A stretch of 64,000 nt of DNA, taken from Actinernus sp. WN-2022 (Eukaryota; Cnidaria; Anthozoa; Actiniaria; Actinernidae). The stretch spans positions 82,813,740 to 82,877,739 of the forward strand of contig JAOWCC010000577.1 of the NCBI GenBank assembly GCA_030867875.1. Reading direction: 5' to 3'. The notes beneath the pieces were generated by a model. The model was not told the DNA's origin, did no database searches, and worked only from the letters and a program-made list of their open reading frames with translations. The stretch's first letter is position 1. Each line of letters opens with the position of its first letter. Both the position numbers and the translations under genes were made by a program. Below, piece by piece: positions 53,587 through 61,125 of the stretch.

Positions 53587-54819
53587 CTAGTACGATACGT
53601 TTTCCAGTGCTCCGTTCAATATCGTGATCTGAGCATCGGCAAGTACGAAGATGTGCATGTTCACGGTTCCACTGCCTCCAGTCCTATGGATGCGGATCTG
53701 GAGGTTCTTTCCACTGCCGGTTTGATTCAAACCATTGCCATGGACAACTGGATCATTTACTGTGCGACAATCAACCAGGATGGCGAATTTATTATTGTAG
53801 AACTTGATCGGGGTCATAGACGTTTTGCCAGCGCCGAACCATCCATTAGCGGCCTCCCAAAAGTCTGATGGTAGCATGCCTCCAGGAAAGATCCTGTTTG
53901 GTCTTCCATTGATATCGATCTCGACCTTCGTGATTCCTGGATAGTCAAACGCCTCGCTGTTTCGTGTGCCGTGGGCATGTTGTGCCACGAAGAGGAGGAG
54001 CAGTCCAGTAAAGGACAACCTTGGAACGTCGACTTGCTGGGATATCAGAGTGTCGGATGCTTTGTTGATAGGTACGGTTTTGAAGTGAACAGCGTGCCTG
54101 AACAGGAAGACGGCACCACTGACATATTCGTCTTTCGCTTGCTTGGCGATAATTTCGCTCTCAACAACTTCGTACTCTAGCTGGATGTTGCTTAGCTTGT
54201 ATGTGCCTATCTTGGTAGTGTCTGATCCTACCACCACATCCGTAGCAGGTGATAGAGTCAACTCGAGCGAAATGGTGTTGCGAAGAGCGAAGGGATAAAG
54301 AGCTCCATGTTGCGTCAGGATGTCCACATCTAGTGGGATTCGGTATTTCGAACCATACACGGCTAGGAGCAAGTTTTCTCCAGTATCCGAAGTGCCTTTG
54401 TCACCAGCATTCGAGCGTAGCTTGTTCGTGTTCTCTGTTTGAATACCTTGTCTCACGCGCACATCTCGCTCTATAGTTGGCAAATAGAGATCGGAATATG
54501 TCTGTAGAAGATCTGGTCGTTCAATGTCTTCTATTGTTTCAGCTCCTATTTTGAGAACTCTACGTGAGACCAGACAACGCCCGACATTAGCCACCACTCG
54601 ATTGTTAGCATGTCCACCAGACAACGTAAGGTCAGCCAAGAGCGCGAGACTACCCGGAACGAGGACGATGTTTTCCCCTAGTATTGGTATTTTCACATAG
54701 AGAGTCTCTCCTGGATTGGCTTCCGATGGAGTGAAGGTGATTCTATCTACGTTGTGTAGAGCTTTCAATCCCTGAGGCTCTCTATGCGATTTTGCAGGAA
54801 CCAACGTCGACGGGATCAT
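53587..54819 (-). CDS. Major capsid protein (double jelly-roll type), element B
   Basis: This 410-residue protein opens with a segment typical of cnidarian Polinton capsid proteins (VDRITFTPSEANPGETLYVK), followed by beta-rich stretches (ENIVLVPGSLALLADLTLSG; YRIPLDVDILTQHGALYPFA; LSNIQLEYEVVES). A second half has the marks VPRLSFTGLLLLFV, VEIDINGRPNRIFPGGMLP and a glycine-rich GSGTVNMHIFVLADAQITIL ending. These are the two jelly rolls of the capsomer. The assignment rests on recalled family patterns plus the adjoining ATPase and the penton gene in the same element. Its ATG lies in an inverted repeat shared with the divergent 344-residue gene. Confidence 0.85.
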   Translation of the reverse strand: MIPSTLVPAKSHREPQGLKALHNVDRITFTPSEANPGETLYVKIPILGENIVLVPGSLALLADLTLSGGHANNRVVANVGRCLVSRRVLKIGAETIEDIERPDLLQTYSDLYLPTIERDVRVRQGIQTENTNKLRSNAGDKGTSDTGENLLLAVYGSKYRIPLDVDILTQHGALYPFALRNTISLELTLSPATDVVVGSDTTKIGTYKLSNIQLEYEVVESEIIAKQAKDEYVSGAVFLFRHAVHFKTVPINKASDTLISQQVDVPRLSFTGLLLLFVAQHAHGTRNSEAFDYPGITKVEIDINGRPNRIFPGGMLPSDFWEAANGWFGAGKTSMTPIKFYNNKFAILVDCRTVNDPVVHGNGLNQTGSGKNLQIRIHRTGGSGTVNMHIFVLADAQITILNGALENVSY

Positions 54820-54857
54820 GTTGAATATATAGACATAAATAGTTATTGTTCAACATG
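54817..54857. promoter_or_regulatory. Divergent promoter within an inverted repeat (capsid / 344-aa gene)
   Basis: CATGTTGAA (54817-54825) and TTCAACATG (54849-54857) are perfect inverse copies and contain both start codons. The 35 bp between the two ATGs hold AATATATAGACATAAATA and must carry both promoters. Confidence 0.65.
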
Positions 54858-55889
54858 GCTGAAAATGCAGACTTCGATCCTTTGACTGAGGAAGGTCAAG
54901 CCGACATAGAAAATCTTTCTGCCAAAGAATGGCATGAGCTTGGTCCAGGTAAGACTGAAGACCGAAGTACTTGGTGGGATAGAGTTAAGGCCAGAATAGG
55001 AGAAAGATCCAAAAGCTTTCGGGATAAGCTTTGGAGCAAACATAATGAATGGGGGTACAGTCCACATGAGTACATCAAATTGGTGAAGCTAAATGATGAG
55101 AGTGTAATGACAAGCGGCCATACCGCGGAAACATCGTTCACTGAGGTGAAATATATATTAGAGGAAAAAATCGGTCAACGCGATGAGGCCTGGGAACGCA
55201 TCCGTGCCAAGTATCCAAATGTAGACACTACCAAGTTCACTACTACCTTGAATGACCTCGACGAGGTTGTGGTGCGACTGAACAGATCTGGTTCCAAATA
55301 CTACAAGCTGTACGACGCCGAAGGTAATGCTAATGGAAAATTACCTAAAACGCTCACAGACGCTCTAGGGCCTCCCGCAGAGATGATTGTTAGCGAAGGA
55401 GAAGCTGAGATCGACCAACTTAAGATAGAAAGAGCTAAGGAAATGAAAAACGTGAAATCATCCAAGCAAGGGTCGACAGAACATACGGCAGCGAAGGAAG
55501 AAGTGATGAAAATAGACGACCAAATACAGGAGATTGAGTCAAATATCGAAAAAATCGAAGAGCGTATGTCCATTCGAGACCGCGTGAAGGCTATCTTCAA
55601 AAAGTACGGTGTTGGAGTGCTTGGAATTGCGATTGCGACAGGCACCGTGATTGGCGTCGTGGCTTCCATGCTATCTAAGGGGCTTGCTAATGTTGCCAGT
55701 GGGGTCGGCAATGCGTTGAAAGGTCTAGGAAAGAAGCTAGGGCAGATTCTACCTGGAATGGTTGGGGCAATTGCTAGCTTTTTGTTTCGCACGGCTGGCG
55801 AGGTATTAGGATTCTTAGCGAAGAACATCTGGATATTGATTGTAGCTGTGGTGGTGATCGTAATAGAGCGATTTAAGTCAGCGAAATAG
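54855..55889 (+). CDS. Conserved Polinton protein with hydrophobic glycine-zipper C-terminus (344 aa), element B
   Basis: Start set at the ATG at 54855 (MAENADFDPLTEEG); a TTG three codons upstream is not needed. The N-terminal two thirds are charged and helical, with a coiled coil at about 195-240 (DQIQEIESNIEKIEERMSIR). After RVKAIFKKYG comes a long stretch rich in Gly/Ala/Ile (VGVLGIAIATGTVIGVVASM; SGVGNALKGLGKKLGQILPG; then a final span IWILIVAVVVIVIERF). I remember this C-terminal pattern as common in cnidarian Polintons. It looks membrane-active (pore, fusion or entry helper) but no role is established. Its 3' end overlaps the convergent 439-residue gene by 12 bp. Confidence 0.75.
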   Translation: MAENADFDPLTEEGQADIENLSAKEWHELGPGKTEDRSTWWDRVKARIGERSKSFRDKLWSKHNEWGYSPHEYIKLVKLNDESVMTSGHTAETSFTEVKYILEEKIGQRDEAWERIRAKYPNVDTTKFTTTLNDLDEVVVRLNRSGSKYYKLYDAEGNANGKLPKTLTDALGPPAEMIVSEGEAEIDQLKIERAKEMKNVKSSKQGSTEHTAAKEEVMKIDDQIQEIESNIEKIEERMSIRDRVKAIFKKYGVGVLGIAIATGTVIGVVASMLSKGLANVASGVGNALKGLGKKLGQILPGMVGAIASFLFRTAGEVLGFLAKNIWILIVAVVVIVIERFKSAK

Positions 55890-57197
55890 CATCCATGCGG
55901 CTCCAGCTGCGGTGGCAATCATCAGCCCCAAATTGATCTCGTGCTTTGTCATAACGGCATCGGTACTACGAGGTTGCGCTACTTGTGGGATAGGCGCAAC
56001 GACATCTTGATGCGGTAGATCTTTCTTTCGCGAACTACCTTCCATACGTGGTGGTTTCGGAGGCTTCCCCGCAACGACATCTTGATGCGGTAGATCTTTC
56101 TTTCGTGAACTACCTTCCATACGTGGTGGTTTCGGGGGCTTTTCATTATAGTTGATACGGTTATTTATTCCAAAGTGGATGTTAGGTGTGGAGGCCATTT
56201 GTAGTTCGTTGTTATAACCTGGTATGCTCTCATCGTTAATAATCATACGGCTGGGTATTAACAAACAGTCCTTGGCAACTGCAAGGTCGAGACGAACGCG
56301 CGTTAGATGCAAAGCGTTTTGATATCGTACAAGGCTATCTACCTTCTTTTCTGTGATGACCTCTTCCAACTTTACACCACAATCGGCCTGAACATTGTGG
56401 GATAAGGTCGTTGTCCCTACGATTGAACTGCGCAAAGAAGCCTGGGATCCTAGAACGCAATATACGTAGACCATTGCAGATAAGTTTATTCTGGCTAGCC
56501 CGTCCTTCGACAATCCGTGACCAGTTTGTGGAACGAACCAATTGCGTTGATTCTTTACCACATCGTTACGAATGAACTTTAACGGAAATTCGAAATTTTC
56601 ATCGCGACTCTCCTCAGGAAACTTGAAACTTCCCCCAGGCCACTTCGAATCGTATGAAGTGTTGTGTGCCCCCCATTTCTCTTGAGCATTCGTCAGCCCT
56701 CCCTTTCTGAGGTATATGTATACGTCTCCTAAGCCACCATTGGCCCCTCGGCGCAGGGCAAAGTCAACTTTATCGACTCCAAACTCTATTCTGAGCCTGT
56801 CATAAGCGACGGAACTCCATGGAGCGTTGTTGTTTTTATTGAAGACCGAATCTCTGGGAAGTGGAACCCCCAATTCGAACAGTAATCGCCTCATTGTGTA
56901 GTACACATGGAAGCGGTAAAAGCTCCTGACGTTGTCGATGATTGGTGCCTCATCGGAAAGATGGTCGTCAAACGACACCCCACAGCCTGCCGTCGCACAC
57001 CAAAGGACGAAGCATAGCTGTTGTTGCCAATGTCTCATTGGTGGAGCATCTAGCCACTCGTTTGCTTTACGGTGTAGAAAACTTGGTCCGGCTCTTGAAA
57101 GATATCTCGTGGCGTCAACGTGAAGGACTGCTTCTTCGCTACGTAGATCTTGAGCGTTCGTAGGATAGGGGCTATGTCTTTTGGGTCGTCCCCCCAT
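55878..57197 (-). CDS. Conserved Polinton protein with proline-rich repeats and C-terminal anchor (439 aa), element B
   Basis: The N-terminal part (RSEEAVLHVDATRYLSRAGP, DAPPMRHWQQQLCFVLWCAT, RGANGGLGDVYIYLRKGG, FIRNDVVKNQRNWFVPQTG, VYCVLGSQASLRSSIVG) follows a family I recall from cnidarian Polintons, function unknown. Near the C-terminus (about 352-401) a 25-residue unit containing KPPKPPRMEG is exactly duplicated at protein level; PPKPPR fits the class II SH3-binding form PxxPxR. A single hydrophobic segment (INLGLMIATAAGAAWMLFR) closes the protein, so it is probably tail-anchored with its bulk in the cytosol or virion. The first 148 bp of coding sequence overlap the preceding 182-residue gene in another frame. 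Confidence 0.78.
   Translation of the reverse strand: MGGRPKRHSPYPTNAQDLRSEEAVLHVDATRYLSRAGPSFLHRKANEWLDAPPMRHWQQQLCFVLWCATAGCGVSFDDHLSDEAPIIDNVRSFYRFHVYYTMRRLLFELGVPLPRDSVFNKNNNAPWSSVAYDRLRIEFGVDKVDFALRRGANGGLGDVYIYLRKGGLTNAQEKWGAHNTSYDSKWPGGSFKFPEESRDENFEFPLKFIRNDVVKNQRNWFVPQTGHGLSKDGLARINLSAMVYVYCVLGSQASLRSSIVGTTTLSHNVQADCGVKLEEVITEKKVDSLVRYQNALHLTRVRLDLAVAKDCLLIPSRMIINDESIPGYNNELQMASTPNIHFGINNRINYNEKPPKPPRMEGSSRKKDLPHQDVVAGKPPKPPRMEGSSRKKDLPHQDVVAPIPQVAQPRSTDAVMTKHEINLGLMIATAAGAAWMLFR
55997..56146 (-). repeat. 75-bp tandem duplication inside the 439-residue gene
   Basis: Two adjacent copies (55997-56071 and 56072-56146) differ at few bases and keep the frame, adding one 25-residue proline/lysine-rich unit. 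Confidence 0.9.
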
Positions 57198-57598
57198 GGA
57201 ACGGCTGGAACTGGATACTTCACCTTTGTCTTTCTGAAGGGAGCTGGGAAACCTACCTGCAGTGCATCATCAATACGTTTTTGAATGGTAGCACGTGGCT
57301 TGGAGATATCATCGCCATAGACCGCATAGCTATGATTCCCATCTCGAAACCAAATACTCGTCGAATATTTGCCTGAATTATGTATGCTCGTAGAGGCCTG
57401 AAACTGGTGAAAATCCGCTTGTGGGTATTTTTTCTTGAACTTTGTCAACAAATCGGCATTCAGTTTGGCAATCCTGGCGTTTTCATCAACAAGGAGCGCT
57501 GTCCGCTCAGCTTTCGAAAGCCTTGGACCACCCATGGCAATCTCCGCCAGGTCCTCAGCAGATAGATCATCATCTTCGTTTGGTAAAACTAGAGGCAT
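57050..57598 (-). CDS. Protein of unknown function (182 aa), element B
   Basis: An acidic N-terminus (MPLVLPNEDDDLSAEDLAEI) is followed by a helical part (SKAERTALLVDENARIAKLN) and a mixed domain with HQFQASTSIHNSGKYSTSIW and RKTKVKYPVPAVPWGDDPKD. No motif I recognise. The ATG follows ACG, the context seen at several other starts here, and faces the divergent penton gene across 48 bp. Its last 148 bp overlap the start of the 439-residue gene in a different frame. Both frames look protein-like, so a real overlap is more likely than a false start, but it is not proven. Confidence 0.6.
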   Translation of the reverse strand: MPLVLPNEDDDLSAEDLAEIAMGGPRLSKAERTALLVDENARIAKLNADLLTKFKKKYPQADFHQFQASTSIHNSGKYSTSIWFRDGNHSYAVYGDDISKPRATIQKRIDDALQVGFPAPFRKTKVKYPVPAVPWGDDPKDIAPILRTLKIYVAKKQSFTLTPRDIFQEPDQVFYTVKQTSG

Positions 57599-57646
57599 CG
57601 TAACTATTGAAGTTATGACATATAAAGTTTATGTCTTTAATATACG
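57599..57646. promoter_or_regulatory. Divergent promoter (182-aa gene / penton gene)
   Basis: The 48 bp contain GACATA (57617-57622) and TATGTC (57630-57635), an inverted repeat around TAAAGTT, and then CTTTAATATACG up to the plus-strand ATG. GACATAAA-like words also occur in the other divergent promoter at about 54833. Confidence 0.5.
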
Positions 57647-58312
57647 ATGGTGATCTTAAATGTCACCACCACCTCGGCTGACCATACGGTCTACTTCGAC
57701 GATCCAATTCTTATCAATAATATTTCGCTACTCGAAACCACCATTGAGAACAGTTGGTTGAATCTAAAAGAGAAGGCCACGTTTCAGTGGGAAGTCAAGG
57801 GCGTGGGGTTCCCATACACGATCAATCTAGGGAATCATAAGATAACTACATTAATGGATCGCTTAGCACCTGCAGTCAATGCTGACATCATTAAATTTAT
57901 AGACATATCCAGTAAAAAGTATTGGACCCTAGATGTGAAGAAACCAATCAAGTTCAGTAAAAATCTCTGCGAAATATTGGGTATCAAAGGAAACGAAGAC
58001 GAGGATGGAAACGTAACATTAAAAGTGAGAGAATACGACCTGATAATGGAATATATCCAAACAATATATATCCACTGTGATGCGGTGGATTCCAAATTCT
58101 CACTCCTTGAGGGAAAACGCTCGACTGTACTAGCTAGCTTTAACGTAGAAGGCTCCTGGTTTAACAGAAAGACCTATCATTTGATGGAATCAACGAAAAT
58201 CCAAACTCTAGGAACAATGCGGAACAGCCTTCGACTGACTGTTCGCGATGACAAAAATAATATCATGGACTTCCGTGGTCGACCCCTACGATACGTATTG
58301 AAGATTGAATAA
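57647..58312 (+). CDS. Penton-like minor capsid protein, element B
   Basis: A 221-residue beta-rich protein, the counterpart of element A's 142-residue gene. The C-terminal half shows the family pattern: IYIHCDAVDSKFSLLEGKRS (matching the 'YxYSDLV..VG...' strand), FNRKTYHLMESTKIQTLGTM and SLRLTVRDDKNNIMDFRGRP with a final strand RYVLKIE. A single jelly-roll fold and a place at capsid vertices are inferred from the Polinton/adintovirus minor capsid family. It begins the rightward late block, with the next gene 19 bp downstream. Confidence 0.72.
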   Translation: MVILNVTTTSADHTVYFDDPILINNISLLETTIENSWLNLKEKATFQWEVKGVGFPYTINLGNHKITTLMDRLAPAVNADIIKFIDISSKKYWTLDVKKPIKFSKNLCEILGIKGNEDEDGNVTLKVREYDLIMEYIQTIYIHCDAVDSKFSLLEGKRSTVLASFNVEGSWFNRKTYHLMESTKIQTLGTMRNSLRLTVRDDKNNIMDFRGRPLRYVLKIE

Positions 58313-58331
58313 GTCATATGTATAATATGCG

Positions 58332-58955
58332 ATGGCAAGCGATTCGATTCAAACAATTCCAACGGCGCCGATCTATCCCAATCTACGTTCATCTGAAACT
58401 GTTTTGTCTGGAGATAGCTTTCGGCTACAAAAAGTATGTGACACACTTGCTGAACTCGAACGGCAGGCAAAGCACTACGAAGTCGTTCGTAAAAAATATG
58501 CCCGAGCGCGTGGTATTGTTCACGGGGTTGCTGTGGCCACAGGTAGCTTGAGTGGTACATTATCCGCTACGGCGTTGGGTTTGACGTTTACGGGGATCGG
58601 GATACCTGTGGGTATTTCTTTAGGAAGCCTCGGGTTCGTTTGTGCCGTCATTTCGGCCTCGATGTCTATCGCAAGTAAGAAACTTGGCATTCGCGTCTCG
58701 AAGCACGAAAAGACCGTTATGTTGGCAAAGGCTAAAGCCAATTCCGTGGAAGTCAAAGTCTCAAAGGCTCTAGCCGATGGTAATATTTCAGAAGCCGAGT
58801 TCGGAAGTGTTATCGATGAAAGATCGAAATACGAATCACTCAAGCTCGAAATACGACAAAAAAATAGGCAAGAAAGAGGGTCAAAAAACCTAGAACAACT
58901 TCGCTCGGAGATCCGAAAGGAAATGAGAGCAAAACTTGGCAGTCTAGTGGGATAA
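58332..58955 (+). CDS. Hydrophobic-hairpin protein (207 aa), element B
   Basis: The N-terminus reads MASDSIQTIPTAPIYPNLRS, a TAPIYP motif I remember in many cnidarian Polinton proteins of this kind. A helical charged region follows, then a paired hydrophobic segment (about 64-112: GVAVATGSLSGTLSATALGL and GIGIPVGISLGSLGFVCAVI) like the membrane hairpin of apolipoprotein-L-type proteins. The tail is long, charged and helical (NISEAEFGSVIDERSKYESL). Probably membrane-inserting; role unknown. Start at ATG 58332 in a GCG-ATG-G context. Confidence 0.72.
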   Translation: MASDSIQTIPTAPIYPNLRSSETVLSGDSFRLQKVCDTLAELERQAKHYEVVRKKYARARGIVHGVAVATGSLSGTLSATALGLTFTGIGIPVGISLGSLGFVCAVISASMSIASKKLGIRVSKHEKTVMLAKAKANSVEVKVSKALADGNISEAEFGSVIDERSKYESLKLEIRQKNRQERGSKNLEQLRSEIRKEMRAKLGSLVG

Positions 58956-59458
58956 GAATCAACATCTCCTATGAAAGAAACCATAACGGAGTCTATTTTA
59001 ACTTCACTAAGAAAATCGTATAAATTACTGCGCTAAGAACAGATGCTCTTAGTTCGTATAAATTACCGTGTTGTTTTGCGATTCGTATGCAGATTTTTGT
59101 CTAGTCACATCAAACTATGTCACGGGGGCAGGTGAAATAAAAATTGTCTGAGTCGTACGTAAATTTTAGGGTCGCCAAACTTTTTTGCATTCCTTAGCGC
59201 CCCAGTTTCACTTGTTCGAGCAAAATCGGGGCGCTCAGGAATTTTAGGGGGAACTCAGGAATGTATGTATTCATCCCCCTTGGCTTATGCAATGGATGTG
59301 GTTCGTATGTAGATTTCTGCCAGCCATAATTAACATACGGCAGCTGCTCTGCCAAACGTAAATACGAATTCCGCTCTCAAAGGACTTTTAGTCATTTAGG
59401 ATAGGTCGAAATCAAAAAAGCATTTAGAAATAAACTAGTACAAGGTATACATCGCGCG
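58956..59458. other. Non-coding region of element B with hairpins and repeated words
   Basis: About 500 bp has no gene. CGTATAAATTACNG occurs at about 59017 and 59058, and CTAAGA...TCTTAG forms a small inverted repeat between them. TTCGTATG(C/T)AGATTT(T/C)TG occurs near 59083 and 59301. A strong hairpin lies at 59193-59238. A second inverted pair, AGGGGGA and TCCCCCT, spans about 59246-59280. Confidence 0.6.
59193..59238. other. Strong GC-rich hairpin in element B
   Basis: Arms CCTTAGCGCCCC and GGGGCGCTCAGG pair over 12 positions with one mismatch, around a loop containing TTGTTCGAGCAA. It could be an RNA end structure, a protein-binding site or a replication feature. Confidence 0.6.
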
Positions 59459-59899
59459 ATGCCTGAGACGATAACTTGTAGTTGGTTAATGCGAGGCAAG
59501 GACACGAAATGTATAAGGAAGATTTCGAAGGTGTCAGAATATTGTGCTCAACACAACTATCAGATACGAAGAGGAGCCACTCCATTCGGTCCGTGTCATA
59601 AATGCGGTCGTGGTTGTCGAACTAGTTACGGACTTTGTACGACGTGTGGTGCACGACGCCAACGTGAACTTAGTGGAGAGAAACGCAAAATCAAGAATCG
59701 CTTCTCGAAAGTATTGGAAGAATTGAAGGACCGTAAGACTCATAAAAACATAGAGGGCTTCGCATATCCATGTCGTAAATGCGATCGTGATTGTCGAACT
59801 AGCTACAGACTTTGTACAACGTGTAGTGCACCACTACGACGTGAACTTATCAAAAGAAAATCGCTTCTCGAAAGTACTGGCAGAATCGAAGTACCGTAA
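59459..59899 (+). CDS. Zinc-binding protein with three cysteine clusters (146 aa), element B
   Basis: Cluster 1 has C7, C18, C29 and H32 (YCAQH), a layout also seen in small zinc proteins of large DNA viruses. Clusters 2 and 3 are near copies of each other: C46-x2-C49-x3-C53-x6-C60-x2-C63 and C105-x2-C108-x3-C112-x6-C119-x2-C122, each around CRTSYxLCTTC and followed by RREL or RQREL. The spacers are rich in Lys/Arg, so nucleic-acid binding is likely. It is the last gene before the right terminal repeat and lies 500 bp from its neighbour. An early regulator or transcription factor is possible; this is inferred. Confidence 0.7.
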   Translation: MPETITCSWLMRGKDTKCIRKISKVSEYCAQHNYQIRRGATPFGPCHKCGRGCRTSYGLCTTCGARRQRELSGEKRKIKNRFSKVLEELKDRKTHKNIEGFAYPCRKCDRDCRTSYRLCTTCSAPLRRELIKRKSLLESTGRIEVP

Positions 59900-59960
59900 G
59901 ACTCATGGAGAAGTAGAGGGCTCGCTAAGGGCTTTCGAATGGCAGTAAAAAAAAAAAGGA

Positions 59961-60001
59961 AAAAATGAAGAGAGACGAACTGACAGTTTCTCTTCATTTT
60001 T
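59961..60001. terminator. Hairpin between A- and T-runs next to the right terminal repeat
   Basis: AAAAATGAAGAGA (59961-59973) pairs with TCTCTTCATTTTT (59989-60001), and the loop contains AACTGACAGTT, itself a small palindrome. T continues to 60010. It may end rightward transcription or form a structured region beside the terminus. Confidence 0.5.
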
Positions 60002-60017
60002 TTTTTTTTTGCCTCGT

Positions 60018-60284
60018 TGTTGGCAACGAATGGAAAAACTGACAACATTTCAAGCCTTATTTTCTTTCTTGTTCACGGTCTATGAAGTCAAAAAATGGAT
60101 AAGTAGGTCAAAGAATGTTATCGCTGTAAGACAGCATTTTAACCAATTATGCTTCCAGTAGTATACGTGGAGGAAAAATGATGCCATTTTTTTTGTTAAC
60201 GTAGGGGAGGCCTGAGGTTTAAACGAAGGCCTCCACTACGTTAACGAAAAAAACGGGTATCATTTTAACTCCACATATACTACT
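60018..60284 (-). repeat. Right terminal inverted repeat of element B
   Basis: Exact inverse of 44832-45098. Its outermost 128 bp (60157-60284) form the same imperfect palindrome, and the element ends ...TATACTACT. Confidence 0.97.
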
Positions 60285-60289
60285 ATATA
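60285..60289. other. Right target-site duplication of element B (ATATA)
   Basis: ATATA followed by TATTTTTC continues the R sequence exactly as in the unoccupied copy. Confidence 0.8.
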
Positions 60290-60341
60290 TATTTTTCATA
60301 TTACTGAGTTAGTATTAAGTTTTTAGTCCCGAGTTGATTTC
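60285..60341 (+). repeat. Repeat R, copy 1, right part
   Basis: It matches 62208-62264 through CCCGAGTTGATTTC, after which the two copies differ. Confidence 0.85.
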
Positions 60342-61119
60342 AAAAACAAAATTAGTATTGGTTACAAAATAAAATAATTATAGGAATAAAAAATCATGGA
60401 GCTTTAGGCATAGGCATACCCATAGATGTAATAGATGCAACCGCTCGATGATAGACCGAATGATGGTAGACTGAATGACGGACCAATAGAGGAGATGAAC
60501 TTTTCTTATGTAAAAATAACTGTGGTAATAACCATTTGTGTGTCTTAATAATTTTATTCAGCTGTATTTTTGGCCTATATTAGATATTGTAATATTTTAT
60601 AAAAGACTATTACTACATATATATTGTATATATTTATTGCCATTTGAAGAAAATCTTATATAGTCACAATACATAATTTAAGATAGTTTTATAACATTAG
60701 AAAAGTTTTTAGGAAAGATGTTTTGAAAAATATGTTGAAAAACATTAGAAAATATTACAGTAATTTGTTTGGAATAGAAATTTCAAATAAAAATTACAAA
60801 GGGCAATTTACACTGTGATTTTTGATGCTTGTGCTTAAGTATGATTTTTGTTCTTTGATTTGCTCCAGTCTTAGGTTTGCTCCAGTCTTAGGTTAATATC
60901 CTTTCTCCTTTTTATTAGTTCACCCTCTTCCTTTACCAGATTAGTATTTTGTGCACACAGCGCCATCATTTTGTTTATCCATGGTCTGCCTAGGGCTATG
61001 TCGACCCTGTCGTCAACCCTTGCATCTGGGTTTTTTGTGCTTGGGGTATGAAGATCTGGGCTAGGCTGAGAGCTAGTGACTGAGGTGGCATTGAGGCTGT
61101 TATCATTGTGGTTGTCATC
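60342..61119. other. AT-rich sequence between R copies
   Basis: Mostly low-complexity AT-rich sequence from 60342 to 60850. A 17-bp tandem TTTGCTCCAGTCTTAGG-type duplication lies at about 60861-60893, and a less AT-rich, coding-like stretch follows. No complete gene. Confidence 0.5.
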
Positions 61120-61125
61120 ATTGAT
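60871..61125 (-). pseudogene. Coding-like fragment of unknown origin
   Basis: An open minus-strand frame encodes a polar stretch (NSLNATSVTSSQPSPDLHTP) and then GRPWINKMMALCAQNTNLVK and an Lys/Arg/Glu-rich helix. Its composition is unlike the AT-rich surroundings. Its upstream end runs into R, so the listed Met belongs to the repeat. It could be an exon or gene scrap carried with the repeat; I do not recognise it. Confidence 0.3.

Larger units (their letters stand above)
44832..60284 (+). mobile_element. Complete Polinton/Maverick element B (adintovirus-like)
   Basis: The element is 15,453 bp, bounded by 267-bp terminal inverted repeats identical at every base I compared, and by a short target duplication. 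It has 15 open genes: PolB (+); integrase, five unknown or membrane proteins, packaging ATPase and major capsid (all -); a 344-residue membrane protein (+); two more genes (-); penton-like, hydrophobic-hairpin and zinc proteins (+). All frames are intact. Together with the identical ends and the empty site preserved in a sister copy of R, this indicates a recent insertion that may still be competent. No adenain-type protease was recognised. Confidence 0.95.

Noticed and set aside
59534..60048. Minus-strand frames opposite the zinc protein
   Set aside because: Antisense shadows; the plus frame has three ordered cysteine clusters.
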